64,000 nucleotides of DNA from Allobogoriella alba (GTDB lineage Bacteria; Actinomycetota; Actinomycetes; Actinomycetales; Actinomycetaceae): NCBI RefSeq assembly GCF_042665525.1, contig NZ_JBHTCQ010000003.1, positions 124,001-188,000 on the forward strand, read 5' to 3'. The translations under genes were made by a program, and so were the position numbers. The notes below the pieces were generated by a model. That model was given only the letters and a program-made list of their open reading frames with translations. It had not been told where the DNA came from and ran no database searches. Positions 32,574-41,715 of this stretch are shown here, piece by piece. Numbering within the stretch: the first letter of the stretch is position 1; every line of letters begins with the position of its first letter.

Positions 32574-32978
32574 ATGACGGAGCGCAAGCCCCCGGGCGTG
32601 CCGGTCGGGAACTGGGTCGACGAGATCATCCGCGCGGCCACGGCCCGCGGGGAGTTCGACGACCTGCCCGGTGCCGGCAAGCCGCTCGCGGATGACCGGC
32701 CGCCGGACGAGGACTGGTGGCTCCGGCAGAAGATCCGGGACGAGGAGGTCCCCGCCGACGTCTTCCTGCCGCCCGGGCTGCAGCTGCGCAAGGAGGTCGC
32801 GAGGCTGCCCGAGACCGTCCGTGACCTCCCGACCGAGGACGCGGTGCGCGAGACGGTGCAGGAGCTCAACGCGCGGGTCGCGGCCTTCATCCGCACGCCC
32901 ACCGGCCCGGTGGTGCCGGTCGCCCCGGCAGACGTGGAGAAGGTCGTCGCGGCCTGGCGGGAGGCGCGCGGGAGGTAG
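32574..32978 (+). CDS. DUF1992 (DnaJ-C28-like) domain protein
   Basis: 134 residues. The conserved GNWVDEIIRAATARGEFDDL and PGAGKPL segment, then WWLRQKIRDEE and a helical LPETVRDLPTEDAVRETVQE, define DUF1992. The same domain occurs in human DNAJC28. Function unknown; no J-domain HPD motif is present. A CAGACT sequence seven bases before ATG 32574 is a possible leaderless -10. It stands alone between hisN and sbcD. Confidence 0.9.
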   Translation: MTERKPPGVPVGNWVDEIIRAATARGEFDDLPGAGKPLADDRPPDEDWWLRQKIRDEEVPADVFLPPGLQLRKEVARLPETVRDLPTEDAVRETVQELNARVAAFIRTPTGPVVPVAPADVEKVVAAWREARGR

Positions 32979-33035
32979 GGCTCCCGCGGGCGTGTTCCCG
33001 CGGCGATGTCGGGACCGGGGTCTACCGTCCGAAGC

Positions 33036-34244
33036 ATGCGGATCCTCCACACCTCGGACTGGCACCTGGGCCGGACCCTGCACGGTGTGGACCTCACCGA
33101 CCATCACGCGGCGTTCCTCGACCACCTGGTCGAGGTGGTGCGTGAGGAGCGGGTGGACGCCGTGCTCGTCGCCGGGGACGTCTACGACCGGGCGCTCCCC
33201 CCGGTGGACTCGGTCGCCCTGCTCTCCGACGCGCTGACCCGGCTGACCGAGCACACCCGCGTGGTCCTCACCCCCGGGAACCACGACTCGGCCACCAGGC
33301 TGGGCTTCGGCTCCGGGCTCTTCCGGGACCGGCTCTGCGTCCGCGCCCGGGTGCCGGACCTCGGCCGGCCGGTGGAGCTGCCGGCGGCCGACGGCTCGCT
33401 CGGCGCCCGCGTGTACGCGCTGCCCTACCTCGACCCGGACCTCGCCCGCGAGGACCTCGCCGACCCGGGCGAGGACGGCGCCGGCCGGACGGTCCCCGCC
33501 CGCTCGCACGAGGCGGTCACGACCGCAGCCCTCGCCCGCGTCCGGTCGGACCTCGCGCGGCGGCGCGCTGCCGAGGCCCGGGCCACGCCCGCGGCGCTCG
33601 TCGCGCACACGTTCGTCACGGGCGGCGCGCCGAGCGAGTCGGAGCGGGACATCCGGGTCGGCGGGGTCGACCAGGTGCCGTCCGGCGTCTTCGCGGACGT
33701 GGGCCTGGACTACGTCGCGCTCGGTCACCTGCACGGACCGCAGCGGGTCGGGCGCGACGGCGTCGACCCGGCGATGCGGTACGCCGGCAGCCCGCTCGCC
33801 TTCTCCTTCTCCGAGGCCCGGCACCGCAAGTCGACGGCGATCGTGGACCTCGGCCCCGACGGCGTCCGGGACGTCGACCTGGTCGAGACGCCCGTCCCGC
33901 GCCCGCTCGCGGACGTCACCGGACCGCTGGAGGAGGTGCTGGGCCGCCGGTTCGACCACCTCACCGGTCACTGGGTGCGTGTCACCGTCACGGACCCGGT
34001 CCGGCCCGAGCAGCTCTGGGCGCGGGTGTCCCGGCGCTTCCCGCACGCCCTGGTGCTGCGTCACGACCCGGCGGACGTCCCCGCCCGGCGGCCGGGGCCG
34101 TCGGCCGCGACCGTCGCGCAGGACCCGCTCGAGGTGGCCACCTCCTTCCTCCGCGCGGCCGGCGGACGACCGGCGGAGGAGGCGGAGGTGGCCGTGCTGC
34201 GGCAGGCGTACGAGTCGGTGCTGGCCGCGGAGCGGAGCGCCTGA
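33036..34244 (+). CDS. sbcD: Exonuclease SbcCD, nuclease subunit
   Basis: 402 residues. The Mre11-type phosphoesterase motifs are in order: SDWHLGRTLHG, LVAGDVYDRA, LTPGNHDSATR, ALVAHTFVTGG and ALGHLHGPQ. A C-terminal cap domain binds SbcC. The complex cleaves hairpins and protein-blocked DNA ends in an ATP-dependent way. ATG 33036 lies seven bases after a TACCGT box (33023-33028) and is probably leaderless. Its stop overlaps the sbcC start by one base (TGATG). Confidence 0.95.
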   Translation: MRILHTSDWHLGRTLHGVDLTDHHAAFLDHLVEVVREERVDAVLVAGDVYDRALPPVDSVALLSDALTRLTEHTRVVLTPGNHDSATRLGFGSGLFRDRLCVRARVPDLGRPVELPAADGSLGARVYALPYLDPDLAREDLADPGEDGAGRTVPARSHEAVTTAALARVRSDLARRRAAEARATPAALVAHTFVTGGAPSESERDIRVGGVDQVPSGVFADVGLDYVALGHLHGPQRVGRDGVDPAMRYAGSPLAFSFSEARHRKSTAIVDLGPDGVRDVDLVETPVPRPLADVTGPLEEVLGRRFDHLTGHWVRVTVTDPVRPEQLWARVSRRFPHALVLRHDPADVPARRPGPSAATVAQDPLEVATSFLRAAGGRPAEEAEVAVLRQAYESVLAAERSA

Positions 34245-37200
34245 TGCGCATCCACCGGCTGACGGTGCAGGCCATCGGCCCGTTTCCGGGGCGGCACACC
34301 ATCGACCTGGAGGAGCTGGCTGCCGGCGGGCTGTTCCTGCTCGAGGGGCCGACCGGTGCGGGCAAGTCCACGCTCCTGGACGCCATAGTGTTCGCGCTGT
34401 ACGGCACGGTCGGTGCCGAGTCGTCGGACGACCGGCTGCACTCCGACCACGCGGACCCCGGCGTGGAGCCGTTCGTCGAGCTCGTCTTCTCCACCGGTGC
34501 CGGCACGTTCCGGGTCTGGCGCTCCCCCAAGCACGAGCGGCCGAAGCGGCGCGGGGACGGCGTGACCGTGCAGAACGCCCGCGCCAAGCTCTGGCGGCTA
34601 GCCGGCGACAGCGATGTCACGCCTGGCGTCCCGGTGTCCGCGCACGTGCAGGAGGTGGGCGACGAGCTCGCGCGCATCGTCGTGCTGGACCGCGCCCAGT
34701 TCACCCAGACCGTGGTCCTTCCCCAGGGGCAGTTCGCCGCCTTCCTGCGAGCACGCCCCGAGGACCGGCGCTCGGTCCTGCAGGAGGTCTTCGGCACGGA
34801 GATCTACGACCGGCTCCAGCAGCGGCTCGCGGAGATGGCGCGTCAGGCCCGCGAGACCGTCCACACCGCGCACCAGGAGGTCGTCTCCGCGGCCGACGCC
34901 CTGGCTCGGGCGGCGCACGGCGGTGAGGACCCTGCCCCTGGCCGCGGTGCCGCTCCCGCCGCGGAGGAGCAGACCGGCCGGGCCGCGGTCGCGAGCCTGC
35001 GGGAGGCGGCGGCGGTGCCGGACGGTGACCGGCTCCGGAAGCTCGCCGAGCAGGTGTGCGAGCTGTGGGCCGACCGTGAGCGCCGCGACGTCGAGCGCCG
35101 GGACGCCTGTGCCGCGGCGGAGAGCGCGGCCCGGGCCCTGCTCGACTCCGCGCGTGAGCTGGCGTCCCGCCTCGCGCGCCGCGCGGACCTCGAGGCCGCC
35201 GAGCATCGCCTCCGGGAGGACCGGGAGGCGGTGGAGGACGCCGTCGCCCGGCTGGACCTCGCCCGGCGGGCGGCGCCGATCGGGCCGCTGCTGGACGAGG
35301 TGGACCGGGCCGTTGCCCGCGACGAGCGGGCCGCAGCGGCCCGGGAGCAGGCCGCCGTCGCCGCGAGCGGTCACGGCCTGGAGGACCTCACCGAGCCCGA
35401 GGCCGTCCGCGCCGCGCTGGAGGAGGCGACCACGACGCTGGGGTGGCTCGAACCCCTCGCCACGATCGAGGAGGCGCTGCCGGCGCGGGCTCGTGCGGTC
35501 CGGGAGGCGCGCGCCGAGGCCGACGCCGCCACCCGCCGGACCGCGGAGCTGGCGGCGCAGGTCGACGCCCGGCCGGCCGCGCGGCAGGCGCTCGTCAGCG
35601 AGCTCGACCGGTACCGGGACGCCGGCTCGCGCCGGGAACGGGCACGCGTCGCCCAGGAACAGGCCTACGCGGTGCTCCGTGCCGCGCAGGACGCCGAGGC
35701 CACCGAGGCCGAGGTGACAGCCGCGAAGCAGCGGCTCGAGCAGGCCGCCCGCGACGCCCGGGGGACCCTCGACGCCGAGCACGAGGTCCGTCGTCGCTGG
35801 GTGGCGGGGATGGCCGGCGCGCTCGCCGCGGAGCTCGAGCCCGGCCGGCCGTGCGCCGTGTGCGGCGCGACCGAGCACCCCGATCCGGCGCGTGCGACGG
35901 ACGAGCATGCGGCGGACGAGGACGTCGCCGCAGCCGAGCGCGCCCGCGCCGAGGCGGACGGACTGCTGACGGAGGCCCGCTCGACCCACACCGAGGTCAC
36001 CACCCGGCTCGCCGGGCTGCGCCAGGCGGCCGGTGGCGCGAGCGTCGCGGCCGCCGAGGAGGCGCTCGACCGGGCCGAGGCGGCGTTCCGGGAGGCGGAG
36101 GCCGCCGTGATCCGTCACGCCGAGCTGGACCATCGGCTGGCCGAGCACGACGCCGAGACCGGCCACGTCGTCGAACGGCTCGGCGCCGCGCGCGCGGCCG
36201 ACGCCGCTCGTGCCGAGCGGCTCGAGGCACAGGTCCGCCGGCTCGCCGAGGACGAGGAGCGGTGCGCCGAGGCGCGGGGCGAGCATGCGTCGGTGGTCGA
36301 GCGGGCCGAGCGGCTCCGTGGCCGGGCCCGGGCGGCCCGCCGGCTCGCGGACGCCACCGCCGAGGTCCGCACGGCACGGGAGGCGCGTGCGGACGCCGCG
36401 GCCCGCCTGCGCGAGCGGCTCGACGCCGTCGGCCTCGAGGACCCCGAGGCGGCGCGGGCCGCGCTGCTGCCGGAGACGGAGGCGGCGAGCCTCGCCGACC
36501 TGGTCGAGCGTCACCGGGCCGAGGCGACACGGGTGGCGCAAGGCCTCGCCGAGCCGGAGCTGGCCGATCTCGACGGCCGGACCACGCCCGACGTCGCCGC
36601 CGCGGAGGCCGCGCACGCGGACGCCATGGCCGACCTGACCCGAGCGGCCGGCGCCGCGAGCGAGGCCGCGCTGCGGTGCCGGCAGACGCTCGCGGCCGCC
36701 GAGCGGCTGACGACAGCGGTGCAGGCGCACATCGAGGCCGCAGGCCGGGCGGCTCCGGTGCTCCGGACGGCCGCACTCGCCACGGCGGGCGAGGGCAACA
36801 CGATCGACACCACGCTCGCCACGTACGTGCTGCTCCGGCGGTTCGAGGACGTCGTCGCGGCGGCGAACGACCGGCTGGCGACGATGTCGGACGGACGGTA
36901 CGCGCTGGAACGGATCGACGAGCGCGAGGGCGGTCAACGCTCCCGCAAGGCCGGACTCGGGCTCCGCGTCCGTGACCAGGTCACCGAGACGCCGCGGGAC
37001 CCGCACACCCTCTCCGGCGGCGAGACGTTCTACGTGTCCTTGTGCCTCGCCCTCGGTCTGGCCGACGTGGTCCGCTCGGAGGCAGGGGGCATCGAGCTCG
37101 GCACGCTGTTCGTGGACGAGGGCTTCGGCTCTCTGGACCCGGAGACGTTGGACGCCGTCATGACCGAGCTGTCACGGCTTCGCGAGGGCGGGCGCGCGGT

Positions 37201-37303
37201 CGGCGTCGTCTCGCACGTGTCGGAGATGAAGGACCGGATCCCCGACCGGGTCTCGATCCGGCGGGAGCCGTCCGGCGCGTCGACCGTCAGCGTCCGGCGC
37301 TGA
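34244..37303 (+). CDS. sbcC: Exonuclease SbcCD, ATPase subunit
   Basis: 1019 residues, an SMC/Rad50-type ATPase. Walker A is GPTGAGKSTLL near residue 35, with the Q-loop VLPQGQFAAFL near 160. Two long Ala/Glu/Arg-rich coiled coils flank the zinc hook CAVC near residue 535. Signature LSGGETFYVSL lies near 925 and Walker B TLFVDEGFGSLD near 950, with a D-loop and H-loop after. It dimerises through the hook and drives SbcD. It is coupled to sbcD, and its 3' end overlaps the converging DUF6912 gene by 17 bases. Confidence 0.96.
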   Translation: MRIHRLTVQAIGPFPGRHTIDLEELAAGGLFLLEGPTGAGKSTLLDAIVFALYGTVGAESSDDRLHSDHADPGVEPFVELVFSTGAGTFRVWRSPKHERPKRRGDGVTVQNARAKLWRLAGDSDVTPGVPVSAHVQEVGDELARIVVLDRAQFTQTVVLPQGQFAAFLRARPEDRRSVLQEVFGTEIYDRLQQRLAEMARQARETVHTAHQEVVSAADALARAAHGGEDPAPGRGAAPAAEEQTGRAAVASLREAAAVPDGDRLRKLAEQVCELWADRERRDVERRDACAAAESAARALLDSARELASRLARRADLEAAEHRLREDREAVEDAVARLDLARRAAPIGPLLDEVDRAVARDERAAAAREQAAVAASGHGLEDLTEPEAVRAALEEATTTLGWLEPLATIEEALPARARAVREARAEADAATRRTAELAAQVDARPAARQALVSELDRYRDAGSRRERARVAQEQAYAVLRAAQDAEATEAEVTAAKQRLEQAARDARGTLDAEHEVRRRWVAGMAGALAAELEPGRPCAVCGATEHPDPARATDEHAADEDVAAAERARAEADGLLTEARSTHTEVTTRLAGLRQAAGGASVAAAEEALDRAEAAFREAEAAVIRHAELDHRLAEHDAETGHVVERLGAARAADAARAERLEAQVRRLAEDEERCAEARGEHASVVERAERLRGRARAARRLADATAEVRTAREARADAAARLRERLDAVGLEDPEAARAALLPETEAASLADLVERHRAEATRVAQGLAEPELADLDGRTTPDVAAAEAAHADAMADLTRAAGAASEAALRCRQTLAAAERLTTAVQAHIEAAGRAAPVLRTAALATAGEGNTIDTTLATYVLLRRFEDVVAAANDRLATMSDGRYALERIDEREGGQRSRKAGLGLRVRDQVTETPRDPHTLSGGETFYVSLCLALGLADVVRSEAGGIELGTLFVDEGFGSLDPETLDAVMTELSRLREGGRAVGVVSHVSEMKDRIPDRVSIRREPSGASTVSVRR

Positions 37304-37781
37304 GCTCCCCCAGCAGGTCCACCCGCTCCGTGACGTCGTACCAGAGCAGATCCCGCTCCGCGCTGCGCTCCAGCGCCTCCTCGTCGCCCGCGGCGGCCGC
37401 CGCGACGTCCTCCTCGGCGGCCGCCTCGTCCACGAGCAGCGCGACGACGTGGTCCCACGTGACGGTCTCACGGAGTCGGACCGCGGTCGGGAGGCGGTCG
37501 CCGTCGGCACCTGCGGGCGCGACGGCGTCGTCCGGCACGTCGGCGGCGGCGACGACCCGCCGCGGCACCAGGAGCGAGGACGCGGTGTCCGCACGCACCG
37601 CACCCGCGAGCAGCCGGACGGAGTCGTCCGCGGCCGCGAGCGTCGCGGTCATCTCGAGTCCTTCGTCCTCCTCGTCCGGCATCTCCCGCCGCAGGGCGCC
37701 GGTCACCGTGTGCGCCCAGCGAGGCGTCACGCCGGCGTCATCGGCCAGGTCGCCCGCCGTGGCGGGCAGGTAGATCCGCAT
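37287..37781 (-). CDS. DUF6912-type protein
   Basis: 164 residues starting MRIYLPATAGDLADDAG, a hallmark of this actinobacterial family, with RREMPDEEDEGLEMTATLAA, RRVVAAADVPDDAV, a VTWDHVVALLVDE segment and a closing AERDLLWYDVTER. It is acidic and cytoplasmic with no known function. In relatives it is found near the HTH/SecA region, which matches this locus. It lies 31 bases downstream of the CpaE-like ATPase gene on the same strand. Confidence 0.75.
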   Translation of the reverse strand: MRIYLPATAGDLADDAGVTPRWAHTVTGALRREMPDEEDEGLEMTATLAAADDSVRLLAGAVRADTASSLLVPRRVVAAADVPDDAVAPAGADGDRLPTAVRLRETVTWDHVVALLVDEAAAEEDVAAAAAGDEEALERSAERDLLWYDVTERVDLLGELSAGR

Positions 37782-37812
37782 GAGCCCAGTCTGGCAGCGC
37801 CGGGCGCACCGC

Positions 37813-39201
37813 TCAGCCGCGCACGCGCGCGAGGCGCCGACGCCGGGACCGCGGGCGCTCGCCCGCCAGCCGCCGGGCGAGCCGTTCGATCTCCGTACGG
37901 GCCGGCGAGCCGGGAACCACCTGCGGCAGCGCACGGCCCTGCATGACCGCCTTGTCGAGCGCGGCCCGGTCCTCGGGGACGAGGACGGCGTCGCTCACAC
38001 CGGCGAACCGAGAGAGGGCCTCGTGGACGGCCTGGGCCGGGGCGCGACCCGCGGCGGTGCTCCGGACCCGGTTCACCACGACGAACCGCTTCGCCGTCGC
38101 CATGAGGTCGGCCTCGCCCAGGTCTCCGAGGGCCATGACGAGCCGACGCATGCCGACCGGGTCCCCGGAGCCGACCACCACGACGACGTCGGCGGCCGCC
38201 AGCGCCGACGCGGTGGCCTCGTGCCGGCTGGGCCCGAATCCGGAGCCGTCCGCCTCGGGCAGGGTGCTGCCGGTGTCGACGACCGTCCACGGCACGGCCG
38301 CGCGGGCCACGTCCCAGACCACCTCCAGCGCCGCGGCGGGCAGCTCGCGCCATCGGTCCGCCCGGGTCAGCCCGGTCATCACGTGCATCGATCCGTCCAC
38401 CAGCGGGCAGGCGCGCAGCAGCGCGGTCGGATCGAGCCGCCCGGACAGGGCCAGCCGGGACACCGAGGCCACCGCAGAGGCGTCGTCCAGGATGCCGAGC
38501 ACCTGGGTGACTGAGGGCGCCTCGGTGTCGGCGTCGACCAGCAGCGACCGCGACGCGAGCCCGGCGAGCTCGGACGCCAGGGTGACCGCCAACGTGGTCC
38601 GACCGGGTGCGCCCGGCGGTCCCCAGACCACGACGAGCTGTCCGCGCGTCTGCGGTGGGCGGGTCTCCTCGCCGCCGTCGGCACCGGTCCCGACGTCGTC
38701 GCTCGCGCGACCGTCGTCGGCAGGTGGCGGCGGGGGCGGTGGAGCCTCAGGTCCGCCCTGACGGGCCGGCACGTCTTCGACCGGGCGGGGTGCATCCTCC
38801 TCGGGTGCGGTGGGCCGGGCGCCCCGGGTGAGGTGCCGTCCACGCGAGGTGCCGTCCCCGACGACGGCGGCCACGGCGTCGGCCAGGGTCGCGGCGGCGA
38901 CACCCGCCGGCTCGACGGCGTCGGCCCCGAGGGCGCCCGCGCGGTGCAGGTCGTCCGGTGCGGCGACGAGCAGCACCCGGGCTCCGGAGTCGTGCAGGCG
39001 CCGCACCACGGAGCGGTCCACCCCGGCGAGGTCGGTGCCGACGACGGCGATCGCGCCGAGCCCCGCGGCGGCGGCCGCGAGGACCTCCGCGACATCGGCG
39101 CAGCGGCGGACCACACGCACGCCGGACCCGGGCGCGTCGAGCGCCCGGACCAGGTCCGACTCGACCGGCCCGGTCAGCGCCAGGAGGACGCCCGCCGTCA
39201 C
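37813..39201 (-). CDS. CpaE/MinD-like P-loop ATPase with N-terminal receiver-like domain
   Basis: 462 residues. The first 115 form a pseudo-receiver-like Rossmann segment (GVLLALTGPVESDLVRAL, IAVVGTDLAGVDRSVVRRL). A Pro/Asp-rich linker follows. The C-terminal domain is a MinD/ParA relative with a deviant P-loop (VWGPPGAPGRTTLAVTLAS; two Gly/Ala-Pro turns, Arg before Thr-Thr), SRSLLVDADTEAPSV and WTVVDTGSTLPEADG. CpaE-type proteins place secretion or pilus machinery, but no CpaF, pilin or TadBC gene is here. It overlaps the SAF gene by four bases. Confidence 0.85.
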   Translation of the reverse strand: MTAGVLLALTGPVESDLVRALDAPGSGVRVVRRCADVAEVLAAAAAGLGAIAVVGTDLAGVDRSVVRRLHDSGARVLLVAAPDDLHRAGALGADAVEPAGVAAATLADAVAAVVGDGTSRGRHLTRGARPTAPEEDAPRPVEDVPARQGGPEAPPPPPPPADDGRASDDVGTGADGGEETRPPQTRGQLVVVWGPPGAPGRTTLAVTLASELAGLASRSLLVDADTEAPSVTQVLGILDDASAVASVSRLALSGRLDPTALLRACPLVDGSMHVMTGLTRADRWRELPAAALEVVWDVARAAVPWTVVDTGSTLPEADGSGFGPSRHEATASALAAADVVVVVGSGDPVGMRRLVMALGDLGEADLMATAKRFVVVNRVRSTAAGRAPAQAVHEALSRFAGVSDAVLVPEDRAALDKAVMQGRALPQVVPGSPARTEIERLARRLAGERPRSRRRRLARVRG

Positions 39202-39920
39202 GTCTCGCTCGCCGTCGGGGACTCGTCCGGCGTCTCCTCCGGCTCACCGCCCGCGGGGCGGTCGGTGTCCGCCATGGTCGGCACCGCGACGAGGCGGCCG
39301 TCGCCGGACAGGGCGGCCAGGACGGTCGAGACGTCCCGCCGAGGTACCAGGACCTCGATCGACGTACCGTCGGCCCCCGCGATCACCGAGTCTTCCTGAA
39401 GGATCTCGGCCACGACGAGACCGCCGACCAGGAGCTCGGGGTCGGGCGGTGGCTCGGCCGACGGCGCGGCGCCGCCCACCGGGGCGGCGGGCGCGAGCCA
39501 CAGGTCCACGGTGGCCCCGGGCTCGAGCCCGGCCGGGACGGACAGGCCGAGGTCGACCACGACGGGCTGGACCTCCACGGCGTCCGGACCGCCCAGGGCG
39601 GCGCGCGGGACGAGCTCCCCCGGGCCGACGGTGCGGACGGCGACGGCACGTTCCGGGAGGCCGTCCGCCACCAGGTGGTACAGGTCCTCGTCGTCGCCGA
39701 GCCGGACCTCGCGGACCAGGAGGTCGTCACCGGTGACGACGTCGCCCGGCGTGAGCGCGTCTGCCGCGGCGTAGACCTCGACGGTGGCGGCCGCGTCGCG
39801 GACCGCCCACGTCCCGAGCGCCACGGATCCCCCGACGAGCAGCAGGCCCACACCGAGGCGCGGATCCCGCCACGTGGGACGGCGCAGGCGGCGTGCCTGC
39901 GGTAGGTCGTCGGTGCTCAT
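39198..39920 (-). CDS. SAF-domain membrane-anchored protein (CpaB/RcpC-like)
   Basis: 240 residues. A basic N-terminus is followed by one membrane helix (LGVGLLLVGGSVALGTWAV) and an external SAF domain with VYAAADALTPGDVVTGDDLL and RTVGPGELVPRAALGG. A proline-rich loop, a beta region and an acidic tail (EETPDESPTASET) follow. SAF domains in CpaB form part of Flp-pilus outer structures. With the coupled CpaE-like ATPase it looks like a reduced Tad-related pair. GTGA overlap with the ATPase start. ATG 39920 lies 119 bases from the divergent HTH gene. Confidence 0.85.
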   Translation of the reverse strand: MSTDDLPQARRLRRPTWRDPRLGVGLLLVGGSVALGTWAVRDAAATVEVYAAADALTPGDVVTGDDLLVREVRLGDDEDLYHLVADGLPERAVAVRTVGPGELVPRAALGGPDAVEVQPVVVDLGLSVPAGLEPGATVDLWLAPAAPVGGAAPSAEPPPDPELLVGGLVVAEILQEDSVIAGADGTSIEVLVPRRDVSTVLAALSGDGRLVAVPTMADTDRPAGGEPEETPDESPTASET

Positions 39921-40039
39921 CGCTCCCCCCTCGTGCCTGGGCGCTCCATCGTGCCAAGCGATGCGGCCGAGCTCCCATCATTGTCCACAGGGCCATCCCG
40001 GCGCACGTGCCTGGTCCGCGACGGTGCCATCATGGACGC

Positions 40040-40252
40040 ATGCCGCAGCGATTCCTCACCCTGGCCGACGTCGCGGAGGCCCTGGCCGTCTCCGTCGCCC
40101 AGGTCCGCACCCTCGTGCGGTCCGGTGAGCTTCGCGCCATCCAGGTCGGTCCGAAGAAGGTCTGGCGGATCGAGGACACGGCGCTCGAGCAGTACATCTC
40201 GGAGCAGTACGAGCGCACCAAGGCACGCATCGAGGCGGAACAGCACCCCTGA
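40040..40252 (+). CDS. Excisionase-type (MerR-like) helix-turn-helix protein
   Basis: 70 residues: LTLADVAEALAVSVAQVRTL is the helix-turn-helix and RSGELRAIQVGPKKVWRI the wing, then LEQYISEQYERTKARI as a C-terminal helix. It is the short DNA-binding fold of the excisionase/AlpA family, but no phage gene is nearby. It is divergent from the SAF gene, so it could regulate the SAF/CpaE pair. A CATCAT sequence six bases before the ATG is a possible leaderless -10. Confidence 0.87.
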   Translation: MPQRFLTLADVAEALAVSVAQVRTLVRSGELRAIQVGPKKVWRIEDTALEQYISEQYERTKARIEAEQHP

Positions 40253-40301
40253 CGCGTGCAGGCCCACGGCGGGCCACGTCCCGTCGGCACCCTGGTGAGC
40301 G

Positions 40302-40817
40302 TCACACGGTCGAGACGAGGACCACGGACCGCAGCGCGAGCGTGAGGGAGACCGGCTCACCGGCCGCGGACCGCAGGTCGACGTGGTCCGCGCCGACGCG
40401 AGTCAGCCAGCCCGTGTAGGAGCCGCCCTCGCACGCCACCCGGACCCGCGCCCCCTCCCGGGCGAGCGCGCGAAGCACGTGGGACATGCCGAGCCGCCGC
40501 TCGACCGCACCCGGCTCGGGTGCCACCGGGCCGAGCGGCCAGGCGGCCTGGACCGACGTCAGCGGGCAGAGCGTACGACGGTCCGCCTCGCCGAGGAGGA
40601 CCCACTGCGGGGCCGCGTCGAGGACGACGCCGGCGACGTCCTCGCCGGTTCGCAGGCGGAACCGCACCTCGTGGCCCCGCCGCGCCCGGATCCGGTCCGC
40701 GAACGCGGTGGTACCGACCTCGGCCTCGGTCAGCTCGGCGACGAGGGCGTCGTCCTGCGCGCGTTCCGCGGCGGAGAGCTGTCCCTCCAGGTCCTCGAAG
40801 AGCGCCTCCCACCTCAT
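40302..40817 (-). CDS. Conserved hypothetical, possible twin Sm-like beta-barrel protein
   Basis: Family not recognised. 171 residues with a helical N-terminus (RWEALFEDLEGQLSAAERAQ) and two beta-rich segments of similar build: HEVRFRLRTGEDVAGVVLDAAPQWVLLG and ARVRVACEGGSYTGWLTRVGADHVDLR. Each looks like a five-strand Sm/Hfq-like or PRC-like barrel, the second ending LRSVVLVSTV. This is fold inference from pattern only. It converges with the HTH gene and starts 139 bases from the divergent LysM gene. Confidence 0.7.
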   Translation of the reverse strand: MRWEALFEDLEGQLSAAERAQDDALVAELTEAEVGTTAFADRIRARRGHEVRFRLRTGEDVAGVVLDAAPQWVLLGEADRRTLCPLTSVQAAWPLGPVAPEPGAVERRLGMSHVLRALAREGARVRVACEGGSYTGWLTRVGADHVDLRSAAGEPVSLTLALRSVVLVSTV

Positions 40818-40868
40818 GGGACGACGCTACTGGGCTCACGCGCGACGAGGAGGCGTTGCCACCCACCC

Positions 40869-40897
40869 TTGCGCGAGCGTCATGACTGAGGTACAAA
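40869..40897 (+). promoter_or_regulatory. Promoter of the LysM-Rv3235-like operon
   Basis: TTGCGC (40869-40874), a 17-base spacer and TACAAA (40892-40897), each matching consensus at four of six positions. A 50-base, unusually A/T-rich leader follows to the ATG at 40957. Confidence 0.65.
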
Positions 40898-40956
40898 TCA
40901 CGTCTACGTGCATCAATCATCATCAACCGCCACGATAGAGACCGAACGGATCGAAC

Positions 40957-41715
40957 ATGACCGAACGTCCGACCACCCGGCTGGCCGTGGTCCTCATGAC
41001 GGTCTCGGCTGCGCTGTGCGCGTGGCTGGGCGTCTCGGCGTGGTCGGCGACGCCAGCGATAGCCGACACCCGCGACGTCGCCGACGCGGTGGCCGCCCTG
41101 ACCATGTGGGCCGGGTGCCTCGCAGCGGGCTGGTACACGACGACCTGCGTGGCTGCCCTCATGGTGCACGGCGCCCGCGCGACGGGCCGCCGGGCGCTCG
41201 CGCTCGAACGCGCGGTGCGCCGCTGGGGCTTCCCGTTCCTGCGACGCGCTCTGCTGAGCACGGCGGCGGCGGGCGTCGGCGCCTCGGTCGCGCTCGGGTC
41301 TGCCGCGGCGGCACCGGCCGGCACGCACGTCCCGCACGACCTGGGCTGGGGCGCACCCGAGGACGCACCGGCGACGCAGGTCCCGAGCGAGCCCGAGCCG
41401 AGCCGGTCCGCGCCACCGCCGGACCCAGAGCCGGCCGCGCCGCGGACCGCCGCGCCCGCCGACCCAGAGGCCGAGCCGGCCACCGACCCCGGTGAGACTC
41501 CCACGCCCGGCACGCACGAGCGCACCTACCGCGTGCGGCCGGGCGACTCCCTCTGGTCGATCGCGGCCGACCACCTGGGCCCTGACGCCCACGCCGGTGA
41601 CGTCGCGGCCGCATGGCCCGGCTGGTACGAGACCAACCGTGACGCCATCGGCACCGACCCGCACCTCATCCAGCCCGACCTGACCCTGCAGATCCCGACC
41701 GAGGAGACACGATGA
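40957..41715 (+). CDS. LysM peptidoglycan-binding membrane protein
   Basis: 252 residues. Three hydrophobic segments at the N-terminus (about residues 9-32, 42-68 and 94-118) anchor it. A long Pro/Glu/Ala spacer leads to a C-terminal LysM domain (TYRVRPGDSLWSIAADHLG, then ETNRDAIGTDPHLIQPDLTL) that should bind peptidoglycan outside the cell. Genes of this build lie next to Rv3235-like and secA genes in related genomes. It overlaps the next gene by four bases (ATGA). Confidence 0.9.
   Translation: MTERPTTRLAVVLMTVSAALCAWLGVSAWSATPAIADTRDVADAVAALTMWAGCLAAGWYTTTCVAALMVHGARATGRRALALERAVRRWGFPFLRRALLSTAAAGVGASVALGSAAAAPAGTHVPHDLGWGAPEDAPATQVPSEPEPSRSAPPPDPEPAAPRTAAPADPEAEPATDPGETPTPGTHERTYRVRPGDSLWSIAADHLGPDAHAGDVAAAWPGWYETNRDAIGTDPHLIQPDLTLQIPTEETR

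Noticed and set aside
40040..40252. A prophage remnant based on the excisionase-type HTH protein
   Set aside because: No other phage gene is present, the base composition is unchanged, and similar small HTH proteins are chromosomal in actinobacteria.
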